From Candidatus Avelusimicrobium intestinipullorum (GTDB taxonomy: Bacteria; Elusimicrobiota; Elusimicrobia; Elusimicrobiales; Elusimicrobiaceae), in contig CALUXC010000003.1 of NCBI GenBank assembly GCA_944324635.1, forward strand, positions 62,001 to 126,000: 64,000 bases of DNA. The letters run 5' to 3'. The position numbers were made by a program, and so were the translations under genes. This document shows, one piece after another, positions 50,419 through 58,784 of the stretch. A model generated the notes under the pieces. The model saw only the letters and a program-made list of their open reading frames with translations. It did no database searches and was not told the origin of the DNA. Each line of letters starts with the position of its first letter. Position 1 is the first letter of the stretch.

Positions 50419-51783
50419 TTATTGCAAGGTCTGTTCCGGCTTTTGCAGGTTCCACAGGGAGATTAACCGCAAAACCGTGCGCAAAGACGATTCCATCACG
50501 TCCACGTCTGCGTATTCCAGCTCGCTGTGGATATTGTACTGGCCGGCAAAAATGTCGGGCGTGGGCAACCCCATAAACGACAGGGAGGACCCGTCCGTCC
50601 CGCCGCGAGCGGCCGTCAAAACGGGGGTGATGTCTTCGCTTTGCATAGCCAGCTGGGCCAGCGAAAGCACCTGTTCGGGCAGGGCGGCTTTCATGTTTTT
50701 GTATTGGTCCGAAATCGTAAGGGCAAAATTTTTGCCTTTATAGTTCATGCCTTTTACGGTGTTGAACGCGCGGGTGACTTCGCCCGAGAGTTCCTGCATT
50801 TCTTCGTCCGAAAAGGCACGGATAATGCCTTTTACGACCGAGCGGTCCCCTTCGGTGGTGATAGAGTCCACCAGGATAAACCCGCGGCGGTCCGCGGTGG
50901 TTTCGGGGCGGCGGTGGCGGGGCAGCAGGGTGTGAAAGTCCGACGCCATCAGCAGGTTGTCCGAAAAGGCGGAGTTCATCGCTTCGCCGGGGTGCACCGC
51001 GCGCATGCCTTCAAATACGGCGGTAAAGGCTTTGGCGTTGAAGGTTTCGTTGGTCAGTTCGCCCAGGTCCATGCCGTCTAAGGTATAGGCGTAATCCGCA
51101 CCGAAAGAAGCCACGTCAAATTTTTCTACCCCGGTGCCGATTTCTTCATCGGGCGTAAAAGCTACTTTGACGGTGCCATGCGGCATTTCGGGGTGGTCGT
51201 TTAAGTACTGGACCATGGTCATAATAATGGCCAGGCCGGTTTTGTCGTCCGCTCCCAAAAGCGTGCCGCCCGAAGCGGTAATAATGTCGTGCCCGCGGGC
51301 GCGGGAAAGCTGGGGGGAGTTGGCCGGGTTAATGACCAGTTTGCGTTCGGCGTTGATGACGATATCGCCCCCTTGATAGTTTTTGTGTACTTGGGGGATG
51401 ACGTCTTTGCCGGAGGCTTCCAACGCCGTATCCATGTGGGCGATAAACGCCACGGTGGGCGCCTGGGAGTCGGAGTTGGACGGAATTTCCGCCGTGACGA
51501 TACCGTTCTTGTCCACTTTTACGTTTTCGGCACCGTTTTTTTTCAGCTCTTTGGCCAAGGCTTTCGCCAGTTTGGTTTGGCCGGAAGTGCTGGGTACTTT
51601 GTTTGCCTTGTCGTTGGACTGGGTGTCGTACGTAACGTATTTGGAAAAGCGTTCCGTCAGCTGTTTTTTGGCTTCCGCCTTGTCGTAACGGGTGACGGCT
51701 TTCCAATCCGTTTCCTGGGCTCCGGCCGCCAGCGGCAACAGCACGGCGGCCGCCAGCGCGGCAGTTTTGGTAAGTTTATTCAT
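50419..51783 (-). CDS. Exported peptidase T (M20B), paralogue 2
   Basis: 454 aa. Signal peptide MNKLTKTAALAAAVLLPLAAGA. Closer to classical PepT than the neighbour: FSKYVTYDTQSND, FIAHMDTALEASG (His/Asp ligands), LLGADDKTGLA (bridging Asp), FTPDEEIGTG (catalytic Glu), TAARGGTDGSSLS and the late IHSELEY. Predicted aminotripeptidase exported to the periplasm. The ATG shares one base with the valS stop (TAATG), so it is translated with valS. The exported location is the oddity: family members are normally cytoplasmic. Confidence 0.88.
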   Translation of the reverse strand: MNKLTKTAALAAAVLLPLAAGAQETDWKAVTRYDKAEAKKQLTERFSKYVTYDTQSNDKANKVPSTSGQTKLAKALAKELKKNGAENVKVDKNGIVTAEIPSNSDSQAPTVAFIAHMDTALEASGKDVIPQVHKNYQGGDIVINAERKLVINPANSPQLSRARGHDIITASGGTLLGADDKTGLAIIMTMVQYLNDHPEMPHGTVKVAFTPDEEIGTGVEKFDVASFGADYAYTLDGMDLGELTNETFNAKAFTAVFEGMRAVHPGEAMNSAFSDNLLMASDFHTLLPRHRRPETTADRRGFILVDSITTEGDRSVVKGIIRAFSDEEMQELSGEVTRAFNTVKGMNYKGKNFALTISDQYKNMKAALPEQVLSLAQLAMQSEDITPVLTAARGGTDGSSLSFMGLPTPDIFAGQYNIHSELEYADVDVMESSLRTVLRLISLWNLQKPEQTLQ

Positions 51784-54494
51784 TAGGCTAAATCCTCCAA
51801 CGAAGCCGTTACCTGCGCCAACGCCACTTTGGCCGCGGCCAGTTCGTCCTTCGTTTTTTCTATTTGTTCCTTGGGGGCGTGTTTGATAAAGTTTTCCTGG
51901 GCCAGGCGCGCTTCGCGCGAAGCAATGTTGGCCTTGGCGACGGCCAAGTCTTTTTCCAGGCGTTTCTTTTCTTTTTCAAAATCAATCAGCCCCGTAAGCG
52001 GTACGTAAATGGCCGTGTTTTCAAATACGGCGGTGGCGGTTTGTTTGGGCTTGGCCAAATTGACGCCGATGTCCAGCTTGTCGGCTTTGGCCATCAGCTT
52101 GATGTAGCCTTCGTATTCTTTTACCACGGTCAGTTCCGCTTCGTCTTTAGCCGTCAGCACGGCCGTAATTTTAAGCGCGGGCGGTACGTTGAATTGAGCG
52201 CGGATCGTGCGGATTTCGCGCGTGACGCCCTGGATAATTTCCATTTTGCGCACGGCTTCTTTGTTGCACCATTCGGGCTTGAATTCCGGATAGGCCTGCT
52301 GAAGCAGGAATTCCCCTTCTTCCTGCACATACGGGCGCAGCGAGGAGGCAATTTCTTCGGTGATAAACGGAATCAAGGGGTGCAGGGCTTTTAAGGTGCC
52401 GTAGAGAATGTTGACGCACAACGCCATCACTTTTTCTTTTTCCTGCGTTTGGAAGCGCTGTTTGGCCAGTTCTACGTACCAGTCGCAGAAGTCGCCCCAC
52501 AGGAAGTGATAAAGCGTGTTAGCCGTGAGCGCGAGGTTGTATTTCAGGATTCCTTCGCGGGCGGTTTTGATGGCATTGGTAAAGCGGTCCAAAATCCACT
52601 TGTCGGCCAGTTCGGTCACTTCCGTAGGCATGGCCAGCGGGCCTTTAATGCCTTCCATATTCATCAGAATAAAGCGGGAAGCATTGTAGATTTTGTTGCA
52701 GAAGTTGCGCGCGCCGGTGATGCTGTCTTCCGAGTACGGAATATCTTTGCTGGGCACAGCCTGCATTAAGAGCGAGAAACGTACCGCGTCCGTACCGTAT
52801 TTGGCGGTCATGTCCAACGGGTCAATTACGTTGCCTTTGGATTTGGACATTTTCTGCCCGTGTTTATCGCGCACGATACCGTTCAAGTACACGTCTTTGA
52901 ACGGCAGTTTGCCGGTGAAGGCCAAGCCGGTCATCACCATGCGGGCTACCCACAGGTACAGAATTTCGTATCCCGTCACCATAACGCTGGTGGGATAGAA
53001 GTGCTCCATATCGGGCGTTTTTTCCGGCCAGCCGAAAACGGACATCGGCCACAAAGCAGACGAGAACCACGTGTCCAGCACGTCGGGGTCCTGCACCAGG
53101 TCATGCCCGCCGCAAATGGGGCATTTTTCGGGTTTTTCGTAAGAGACAATCGGTTTGGCCCCGTCTTCAAACGATACTTTGGTCAGCTGTTCGTGGCCCT
53201 GTTGGTCGGTGGCAAAAGTGAGGCCTTTTTCGCTGCAGTGGCGGCAGTACCACACCGGAATGCGGTGGCCCCACCAAATCTGGCGGGAAATACACCAATC
53301 TTGAATGTTTTTTAACCAGTTTAAGAACGGGTTTTTCCAGTTGGCGGGGTGGAACTGCAATTCGCCGGATTCGGCCGCTTCAATGGCGGGCTTGGCCAGC
53401 TCGTCCATTTTTACGAACCACTGTTCGCTCATAAACGGTTCAATGGCGCTGTGGCAGCGGTAGCAGGTGGAAACGGCGTTGTTGTATTTTTCTTCTTTCA
53501 CCAAGAGGCCGGCGGCGTCCAAATCTTTGACGGTTTCTTTGCGGCAAAGTTCGCGGTCCATGCCCAGGTATTTTTCGGGGCAGTTGATCATCTTGCCTTT
53601 GTCGCTGATGACGGTCATAATAGGCAGGTTGTGGCGCTGGCCGACTTCGTAGTCGGTCGCGTCGTGCGCCGGGGTGATTTTTAAGGCGCCGGTACCAAAA
53701 CCCAATTCTACGGCTTCGTCGGCAATAATCGGAATGGCGCGGTTGGCCAGCGGGATAATGACTTTTTTGCCCACCATGTTTTTGTAGCGTTCGTCTTTGG
53801 GGTTGACGGCGATGGCCGCGTCGGCGTAAATGGTTTCGGGGCGGGTGGTGGCGATGACAATTCCGTCGGAACCGTCTTCTCCTTTATAGCGCAAATACCA
53901 CAATTTGCCCGCGTGTTGTTCGTGTTCGACTTCAATGTCGGACAAGGCGGTGGAACAGCGTACGCACCAGTTGATTAAGCGTTTGCCGCGGTAGATGTAT
54001 TTTTTCTCCCACCATTGGCGGAAACATTCATACACGGCTTTGGCGCGTTTTTCGTCCATGGTAAAGCGAATGTCGGACAAATCCAAACTCCACCCCATTT
54101 TGCGGAACTGATTGAAAATGGCGTTGCCGCATTCGTTGTACCAATCCCATACGGTTTTTACGAAAGCTTCGCGGCCCAGGTCGTGGCGGGATTTGTGTTC
54201 TTCTTTGGCCAGTTTCTTTTCAATAACGTTCTGCGTGGCGATACCGCCATGGTCCGTACCGGGTACCCAGTAAGCGTCTTCGCCGAACATGCGGTGCGCA
54301 CGGATAAGCACGTCCTGCAGCGTGTTGGTGGAGGCGTGCCCCATGTGAAGGGCGCCCGTGATGTTGGGCGGCGGAATAACGATAACAAAAGGTTTTTTAT
54401 TTTTGTCGGCCTTAGCGGCAAACAGTTTGGCGTTTTGCCATTTTTCTGCGAGTTTTTGTTCTACTTCTTGCGGTTCATACGCTTTGGGTAACAT
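51783..54494 (-). CDS. valS: Valine--tRNA ligase
   Basis: 903 aa class I synthetase, full set of domains. PPPNITGALHMGH (about 41-53, HIGH motif), the editing domain with DATDYEVGQRHNLP, KMSKSKGNVIDP (about 549), an anticodon-binding domain and the C-terminal coiled coil (about 840-903, FEKEKKRLEKDLAVAKANIASREARL) typical of ValRS. It charges tRNA-Val. A GAGG site precedes the ATG. It leads a unit with the exported PepT. A zinc-binding Cys pair (CPICGGHD) lies near 460. Confidence 0.97.
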   Translation of the reverse strand: MLPKAYEPQEVEQKLAEKWQNAKLFAAKADKNKKPFVIVIPPPNITGALHMGHASTNTLQDVLIRAHRMFGEDAYWVPGTDHGGIATQNVIEKKLAKEEHKSRHDLGREAFVKTVWDWYNECGNAIFNQFRKMGWSLDLSDIRFTMDEKRAKAVYECFRQWWEKKYIYRGKRLINWCVRCSTALSDIEVEHEQHAGKLWYLRYKGEDGSDGIVIATTRPETIYADAAIAVNPKDERYKNMVGKKVIIPLANRAIPIIADEAVELGFGTGALKITPAHDATDYEVGQRHNLPIMTVISDKGKMINCPEKYLGMDRELCRKETVKDLDAAGLLVKEEKYNNAVSTCYRCHSAIEPFMSEQWFVKMDELAKPAIEAAESGELQFHPANWKNPFLNWLKNIQDWCISRQIWWGHRIPVWYCRHCSEKGLTFATDQQGHEQLTKVSFEDGAKPIVSYEKPEKCPICGGHDLVQDPDVLDTWFSSALWPMSVFGWPEKTPDMEHFYPTSVMVTGYEILYLWVARMVMTGLAFTGKLPFKDVYLNGIVRDKHGQKMSKSKGNVIDPLDMTAKYGTDAVRFSLLMQAVPSKDIPYSEDSITGARNFCNKIYNASRFILMNMEGIKGPLAMPTEVTELADKWILDRFTNAIKTAREGILKYNLALTANTLYHFLWGDFCDWYVELAKQRFQTQEKEKVMALCVNILYGTLKALHPLIPFITEEIASSLRPYVQEEGEFLLQQAYPEFKPEWCNKEAVRKMEIIQGVTREIRTIRAQFNVPPALKITAVLTAKDEAELTVVKEYEGYIKLMAKADKLDIGVNLAKPKQTATAVFENTAIYVPLTGLIDFEKEKKRLEKDLAVAKANIASREARLAQENFIKHAPKEQIEKTKDELAAAKVALAQVTASLEDLA

Positions 54495-54578
54495 ATAAGT
54501 CCTCTTTACTTGGTTTCTTCGCGTAATGTGACGTTACGCGCTTAGTTACATTTTACCAATTTAAGAGGGGGAAAAACA

Positions 54579-54605
54579 GCCGCCCCGGCATTTGGCCGGG
54601 GCGGC
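54579..54605 (-). terminator. Terminator of the gldA-like gene
   Basis: 11-bp GC stem GCCGCCCCGGC/GCCGGGGCGGC with a 5-nt loop; TGTTTTTCC follows on the - strand. Confidence 0.85.
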
Positions 54606-54628
54606 AAAAAGGCGCGTTTGGCAGGTTC

Positions 54629-55714
54629 TTAAGAACCCAGTTTGTCGGCCACTTTGATGGCGGCAAATACCGCCTGAGGCGTGACGGCAAAAGGCATGTT
54701 GTGCATGGTTTCACCCTCGGCACAGCTGGCTGCGGCGGCTTTTTTCAGTTCGTCGTCCGACACGTCTTTTAATCCCAGCGCGGCCAAATTGGTAGGCAGG
54801 CCGATTTCGCGGCAGAACGAAAGGACCTCGTTAAATTCGGCTTGCGGGGCATTTTCCAGCGCCAGTTGGGCCAGCAGACCAAAGGCCACTTTTTCGCCGT
54901 GCATGGCACTGTGGGTTTGAGGCAGTACGGTCAGGCCGTTGTGAATGGCGTGCGCCGCCGCCAAGCCGCCGCTTTCAAAGCCGACGCCGCTCATATAAGT
55001 GTTGGTTTCTACAATGTCGTCCAGCGCGGAAGAAACGGTTTTGGCTTCGGCCGCCAGTTTGGCGCGAAGGCCGTTTTTGAACAGGCTGTCGCGGCAGGCC
55101 CGTGCAATCGCCAGGGCGGACAGAGAAGAACGCCCTCCCGCCGTGGTAGCTTTGCCCGAAGCAAAACAGGCGCGGGCTTCGTAGTAGGTGGCTAAGGCAT
55201 CACCCATGCCGGCCACCAGCATGCGCACCGGCGACTGGGCAATAACGGAAGTGTCTACCAACACCACGTCCGGGTTATTGCGCAAAATGAGGTAGCTTTC
55301 AAAGGCGCCTTCTTCCGTATAGATGACGGAGAGTGCACTGCAGGGCGCGTCCGTAGAGGCAATAGACGGCGCAATAATAACGGGCAGTTTGGCATAAAAA
55401 GCGGCCGCTTTGGCGGTGTCCAGCGTTTTGCCTCCGCCAATACCAATGACTACGCCGCAATTTTTTTCGTGGATTTCATTTACAATGCGCTTGATTTCCG
55501 CCATGGAACATTCGCCCCCAAACGAATGCGCACACAGCGGGAGGCCTTTCTCGGCGAAAGACTGTTCCACTTCTTTCCAATAGTGCTTCAGTACATGCGG
55601 CCCGGCCACGGCGTAAGCCCCGCGTTCACCTAACGCGGCGGCGTATTCGGCCAGGCGTTTCCAGGCGCCGGGTCCTTGCACGTATTTCATCGGAGAAAAA
55701 ATAACTCTTTCCAT
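54629..55714 (-). CDS. gldA: Glycerol dehydrogenase-like iron/zinc alcohol dehydrogenase
   Basis: 361 aa, group III metal-dependent alcohol dehydrogenase. NAD binding GIGGGKTLDTAKA (about 91-103); substrate pocket APSIASTDAPCSALSVIYTEEG; metal ligands in GMGDALATYYEA (Asp), AAHAIHNGL (His) and MHGEKVAFG (His), the GldA arrangement. It interconverts glycerol and dihydroxyacetone or similar diols with NAD. Start ATG 55714 is preceded by GGGGG and a TACAAT box about 35 nt upstream. Single-gene unit. Confidence 0.9.
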   Translation of the reverse strand: MERVIFSPMKYVQGPGAWKRLAEYAAALGERGAYAVAGPHVLKHYWKEVEQSFAEKGLPLCAHSFGGECSMAEIKRIVNEIHEKNCGVVIGIGGGKTLDTAKAAAFYAKLPVIIAPSIASTDAPCSALSVIYTEEGAFESYLILRNNPDVVLVDTSVIAQSPVRMLVAGMGDALATYYEARACFASGKATTAGGRSSLSALAIARACRDSLFKNGLRAKLAAEAKTVSSALDDIVETNTYMSGVGFESGGLAAAHAIHNGLTVLPQTHSAMHGEKVAFGLLAQLALENAPQAEFNEVLSFCREIGLPTNLAALGLKDVSDDELKKAAAASCAEGETMHNMPFAVTPQAVFAAIKVADKLGS

Positions 55715-55813
55715 ATAAGCCCCCTTGCTTTTTTCTTTATTGTAGCTAATTGGCTAAAGAAAGCAAGCGTGAAAAGAGATTAGGTCGTTGGGTGTGGAAA
55801 ACGGCCCAGATTA

Positions 55814-55822
55814 TGCCATAAT
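55814..55822 (+). promoter_or_regulatory. Extended -10 promoter, leaderless geometry (small membrane protein)
   Basis: TGC-CATAAT followed by 8 nt and the ATG at 55831; no ribosome-binding site. Confidence 0.5.
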
Positions 55823-55830
55823 ATATACAT

Positions 55831-56094
55831 ATGGAAGAAAAAGAAATTATCCGAACCGAAGAAGTGATAGAACCCGAAGTTTTAGACGAACACGGCCGGC
55901 CGATTCATGAGCAAAAACCCTCGGACTCCGCCCGCCCCAAAGGCGATAACGGCGGCATTTTGGGCGGCGTGTTTGTGTTGGCGTTTGGGTTTATCGTAAC
56001 GCTTTTTGTGGCGGTTTTTAGTATTTGTATTTTGTTGCCGCTGATGCTTTTGGGGCGGCTGTTTGGCATGCAGATAAAAACTTTCAAACGTTAA
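55831..56094 (+). CDS. Small single-span membrane protein, unknown function
   Basis: 87 aa. An acidic N-terminal tail (EEKEIIRTEEVIEPEVLDEHG) and a long hydrophobic segment (about 44-76: GILGGVFVLAFGFIVTLFVAVFSICILLPLMLLG), ending in a basic KTFKR. Topology is probably N-in. Not recognised. Own promoter and terminator support it as a real gene. It has no obvious link to neighbours. Confidence 0.65.
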   Translation: MEEKEIIRTEEVIEPEVLDEHGRPIHEQKPSDSARPKGDNGGILGGVFVLAFGFIVTLFVAVFSICILLPLMLLGRLFGMQIKTFKR

Positions 56095-56120
56095 AAAAAG
56101 CCCCCGGCAAGGGGGCTTTT
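56094..56120. terminator. Bidirectional terminator between small membrane protein and barrel gene
   Basis: AGCCCCC/GGGGGCT hairpin with seven A before and TTTT after. Confidence 0.8.
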
Positions 56121-56129
56121 GTATGTGGG

Positions 56130-56885
56130 TTAAAGGTACAGGATTTTGAAGCCGAGAATCAGTTCCCAATCGTAGGAGTACTTATTGCCCGCCAGGTGCC
56201 ACCCGCCGCGCACATACATAGACGAGCCGACGTTTACCATCGTGCCCAGTTCAAACTCTCCAATCAGTTCCGCCTCGCCGGGGTTTTGATAATCCACCGT
56301 GTAGCGCGGGTCAAATTCAAACCACCAGCCGTCCGGCCCGATGATACCAAAAATCATGCGGTAGCGGCTTTCGTTAATGTCGTCGCGGCCGCTGCTGCCC
56401 GCAAACGAAAAAATATGGCGGTATTCCGCTTCCACAAAGAAAGAGGGACTCAGTTTCCACACGGCAAAAATTTCCGGTTCAGAAATCCATTTTCCGTCCC
56501 CCAGCGAATGATCGGTAGCGGTGGGGGTGGTGAGTTCCATGGCCAGCCCATAAGAAAACACTTTGTTAGGTGTGTAGTTGACGTACGTGCCGGACACCAT
56601 AATGTCCCCCAAGCCTTTGGCGGACGCGGCATCGTTGCCCACGCGGGAAACCGGAATTTCGGCACCAAACTTCCAATGATGGTTCAACTTAAAGGAAGGT
56701 TTAATTTCAATGGTAGAAGAGATGTTGTTGTCGCTGTCGTTTTTGGCCTTAAAGCGGGGTTTAATTTCCAGCGAAGTAATGTTTTCCGTCGGCAGAAGGC
56801 CTACCACCTGCAGGTTTTCCTGCAGCTGTGCACAGGCGGGAAGCGCACAAAAAAGTACGCAAAGTGCAAAAAAATGTTTGCGCAT
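56130..56885 (-). CDS. Outer-membrane barrel/transporter-like protein, unknown function
   Basis: 251 aa. Signal peptide MRKHFFALCVLFCALPACA. The mature part is a series of amphipathic strands (SLEIKPRFKAKNDSDNN, YGLAMELTTPTATDHS, FFVEAEYRHIFSFAG, WFEFDPRYTVDYQN, MYVRGGWHLAGN), ending LGFKILYL. It resembles small transporter-like barrels (MetA-pathway/phenol degradation type) only loosely. GGAGG lies 5 nt before the ATG. Flanked by a terminator and by tRNA-Ser on the same strand. Confidence 0.7.
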   Translation of the reverse strand: MRKHFFALCVLFCALPACAQLQENLQVVGLLPTENITSLEIKPRFKAKNDSDNNISSTIEIKPSFKLNHHWKFGAEIPVSRVGNDAASAKGLGDIMVSGTYVNYTPNKVFSYGLAMELTTPTATDHSLGDGKWISEPEIFAVWKLSPSFFVEAEYRHIFSFAGSSGRDDINESRYRMIFGIIGPDGWWFEFDPRYTVDYQNPGEAELIGEFELGTMVNVGSSMYVRGGWHLAGNKYSYDWELILGFKILYL

Positions 56886-56907
56886 CTAAATCCTCCAAAA
56901 TAAGCGT

Positions 56908-56932
56908 TAAAAAAGCCCCTGTGCGGGGCTTT
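56908..56932 (-). terminator. Terminator of tRNA-Ser
   Basis: AAAGCCCC/GGGGCTTT hairpin, 6 nt from the CCA end, with TTTTTT on the - strand. Confidence 0.85.
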
Positions 56933-56937
56933 TGAAA

Positions 56938-57027
56938 TGGCGGAGAGGGAGAGATTCGAACTCTCGATACGGTTTCCCGTATGCAGTCTTTCCAGGACTG
57001 TGCCTTAAACCGCTCGGCCACCTCTCC
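56938..57027 (-). tRNA. tRNA-Ser (anticodon GGA)
   Basis: 90-nt class II tRNA with encoded CCA. Acceptor GGAGAGG/CCTCTCC, discriminator G. Anticodon stem CAGTC/GACTG with loop CTGGAAA, so GGA, reading UCC and UCU. Long variable arm TACGG/CCGTA, T-loop TTCGAAT. Confidence 0.96.
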
Positions 57028-57057
57028 AAAAGGGTTTTGCGGACTAAGTACCCATTT

Positions 57058-57066
57058 ATTATAGCA
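57058..57066 (-). promoter_or_regulatory. Extended -10 promoter of tRNA-Ser
   Basis: TGC-TATAAT on the - strand, 30 nt before the tRNA. A weak -35 only. Confidence 0.5.
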
Positions 57067-57102
57067 AATTAATGTTAAAGTGTATATTTCCCGACGGAAA
57101 AA

Positions 57103-57345
57103 TTATTTTTCCGCTTGGGATATCCACTCTTTAATTTGCTCCGGCGCAGCTAAACGGCCGGCCAAAACCACCCGTCCGTTAATCACCAGGGCCGGCGTTT
57201 GCATCACGCCGTAACGGGCGATTTGGGTAATATCTTCCACCTTTTCCGGCTGGACGCTCAGTCCCAGTTCTTTTACGGCCTGCTGCGCATTTTGAAACAA
57301 AATTTTACATCTGGCACAACCCATTCCCAAAATTTTAATTTCCAT
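57103..57345 (-). CDS. Small thioredoxin-family protein (redox-active disulphide protein 2 type)
   Basis: 80 aa glutaredoxin-like fold with active site MGCARCK (Cys10, Cys13) and a cis-Pro in VMQTPALVING. Such proteins occur next to ArsP-type permeases. The start at 57345 is 8 nt after the permease stop and has an AGGA site; an upstream start at 57387 is unlikely. It probably passes reducing equivalents in the permease's pathway. It is the last gene of the arsR-permease-thioredoxin set (inference from order). Confidence 0.85.
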   Translation of the reverse strand: MEIKILGMGCARCKILFQNAQQAVKELGLSVQPEKVEDITQIARYGVMQTPALVINGRVVLAGRLAAPEQIKEWISQAEK

Positions 57346-57353
57346 AACTAATC

Positions 57354-58331
57354 CTATAATACCCAGTTTAAGATATATCCTACACAAATAAACGACAAAA
57401 TTAAATAAAGAATAAATAATCCAATCATCTTTGCCGAAAGTACTTTTTTAAGCATCATCATTTCCGGCAGGGAAATAGCGGTAATGCTCATCAAAATAAC
57501 CAACGCCGTCCCTATCGGGACACCCTTTAACAAAAGGGCCTGAATCACGGGAATCACGCCCACATGATTGGCGTACATCGGTGCCCCAATCACCGAGGCC
57601 AGCGGCACGGCCCACGGGTTTTGCGGGCCCAGGTATTTGCTTAAAAATTCCATCGGTACGTATCCGTGAATGGCGGCGCCTACCAAAAGACCCAGCACAA
57701 TGTAGAGCCACAGGTTTTTAATAGTGTCCCAGGCAAAAAAATGCGCATAGGCTATAAGCTCTTGGGCACGCTGTTTTTTGCTTTTACGAGCGTTACAGCA
57801 ACAAGCCGGCCCTGCGGCGGGTTCGGCCGGCTGATAGGTGCACAATCGTACCAAGTTAAAGCGGTCCGCCAGGTATCCGCCCAGCACGGCAATTAAAGAA
57901 CCGCACACCACATACAGCCCCGCCACCGCCACCCCGGCGCCGTTCATGCCGATAAGCATGAATGTGGCAATTTCGCTGACGAGCGGTGAACTGATTAAAA
58001 ACGCCATCGTAATGCCAAAAGGAATGCCCGCGGTGATAAACCCGATAAACAGCGGAATGGAAGAGCAGGAACAAAACGGCGTGACAATTCCCAAAAACAC
58101 CGCCAAAAAATAGCCGTACCAGCGGTTCTTGCCGGAGAGATACTCGCGCACTTTTTCCGGCGACAGCTGTGCGCGAAAAAGCGAAATAATGAAAATTAAC
58201 AAATAAAGCAGTACAAAGATTTTGGTAATATCTTCCACAAAAAAGTAGACGGCGCTGCCCAAGTGCGTTTGTACGTTAAGGCCCAGCCAATGGGTGACGT
58301 GGTCTGCCAGTTTGGTAAATAGCGAAAACAT
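57354..58331 (-). CDS. ArsP/UPF0718 family permease
   Basis: 325 aa, 8 or so helices in two repeats joined by a Cys-rich loop (ACCCNARKSK, about 175). The family motif TPFCSCSSIPLFIGFITAGIP (about 80-100) has three Cys, and GAPMYANHVGVIPV lies in the second half. Relatives export organoarsenicals or other thiol-reactive compounds; the substrate here is not known. The gene lies between arsR-like and thioredoxin-like genes, and an operator-like half-site lies just upstream, so ArsR control is likely. Confidence 0.85.
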   Translation of the reverse strand: MFSLFTKLADHVTHWLGLNVQTHLGSAVYFFVEDITKIFVLLYLLIFIISLFRAQLSPEKVREYLSGKNRWYGYFLAVFLGIVTPFCSCSSIPLFIGFITAGIPFGITMAFLISSPLVSEIATFMLIGMNGAGVAVAGLYVVCGSLIAVLGGYLADRFNLVRLCTYQPAEPAAGPACCCNARKSKKQRAQELIAYAHFFAWDTIKNLWLYIVLGLLVGAAIHGYVPMEFLSKYLGPQNPWAVPLASVIGAPMYANHVGVIPVIQALLLKGVPIGTALVILMSITAISLPEMMMLKKVLSAKMIGLFILYLILSFICVGYILNWVL

Positions 58332-58342
58332 GTTTTTCTCCG

Positions 58343-58375
58343 TTGATTATATATTTAAGATTATCAATATGTTTG
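58343..58375 (-). promoter_or_regulatory. Operator-like half-site before the permease gene
   Basis: TCAATATGTTTG at 58364-58375 equals one arm of the palindrome before arsR, and TTGAT/ATCAA arms (58343-58347, 58363-58367) surround an AT-rich core. It lies between arsR and the permease gene. Confidence 0.45.
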
Positions 58376-58384
58376 CGAAAAAAA

Positions 58385-58690
58385 TTATTGCTTGCACTTC
58401 TTGCAGGAGGCCTTTTGCTCGGGCGCGGTTAATCCGTCCAAATAATTGCGCATTTGCTGCAGCCCTTCCTGGGATAAAGAATAGTGCATCCACTTGCCTT
58501 CTTTTCGGCCCGACACCAACCCACCTTCGCACAAAATTTTCATGTGGTGGGACAGCGTCGGCTGCCCGATGTGCAGCAACTCTAGCAGTTGGCAAGCGCA
58601 CATTTCCCCGCGGGTAAGCAACTGCACAATGTGCACGCGGTTGGGGTCGCAGAGCGTTTTGAACAAGCGGGCGGTATGTTGGTGTGTCAT
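58385..58690 (-). CDS. ArsR/SmtB family transcriptional repressor
   Basis: 101 aa winged-helix regulator. RLFKTLCDPNRVHIVQLLTRGEMCACQLLELLHIGQPTLSHHMKIL: the recognition helix is QPTLSHHM, and CAC in helix 3 corresponds to the ELCVCDL arsenic/metal-thiol site of classical ArsR. The C-terminal CKKCK may add a thiol site. It should sit on the palindrome over its own promoter and leave on metalloid or thiol-reactive ligand. ATG 58690 has AAGGAG; the upstream in-frame start is less likely. Confidence 0.92.
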   Translation of the reverse strand: MTHQHTARLFKTLCDPNRVHIVQLLTRGEMCACQLLELLHIGQPTLSHHMKILCEGGLVSGRKEGKWMHYSLSQEGLQQMRNYLDGLTAPEQKASCKKCKQ

Positions 58691-58710
58691 GGGGTGACTC
58701 CTTAAGAAAA

Positions 58711-58748
58711 ATGATAACAAACATATTGATAAATGTCAATATGTTTGT
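58711..58748 (-). promoter_or_regulatory. arsR promoter with overlapping 13-bp palindromic operator
   Basis: On the - strand, TTGACA (58739-58734), a 17-nt spacer and TATCAT (58716-58711) form a near-ideal sigma-70 promoter. ACAAACATATTGA (58717-58729) and TCAATATGTTTGT (58736-58748) are perfect arms with a 6-bp centre, covering the -35 and spacer. Classic autoregulation is expected. Confidence 0.75.
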
Positions 58749-58756
58749 ATTAAAAA

Positions 58757-58782
58757 TCCCCCGGTTTTCGCCGGGGGGATAA
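58757..58782 (-). terminator. Terminator of the thioredoxin-CcdA fusion gene
   Basis: TCCCCCGG/CCGGGGGA hairpin with loop TTTTCG, directly after the stop; TTTTTAATAC on the - strand. Confidence 0.85.
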
Positions 58783-58784
58783 GA

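Noticed and set aside
56025..56903. + strand frame of 292 codons opposite the barrel gene
   Set aside because: It mirrors the - strand gene with its signal peptide and strand pattern and has no ribosome-binding site.
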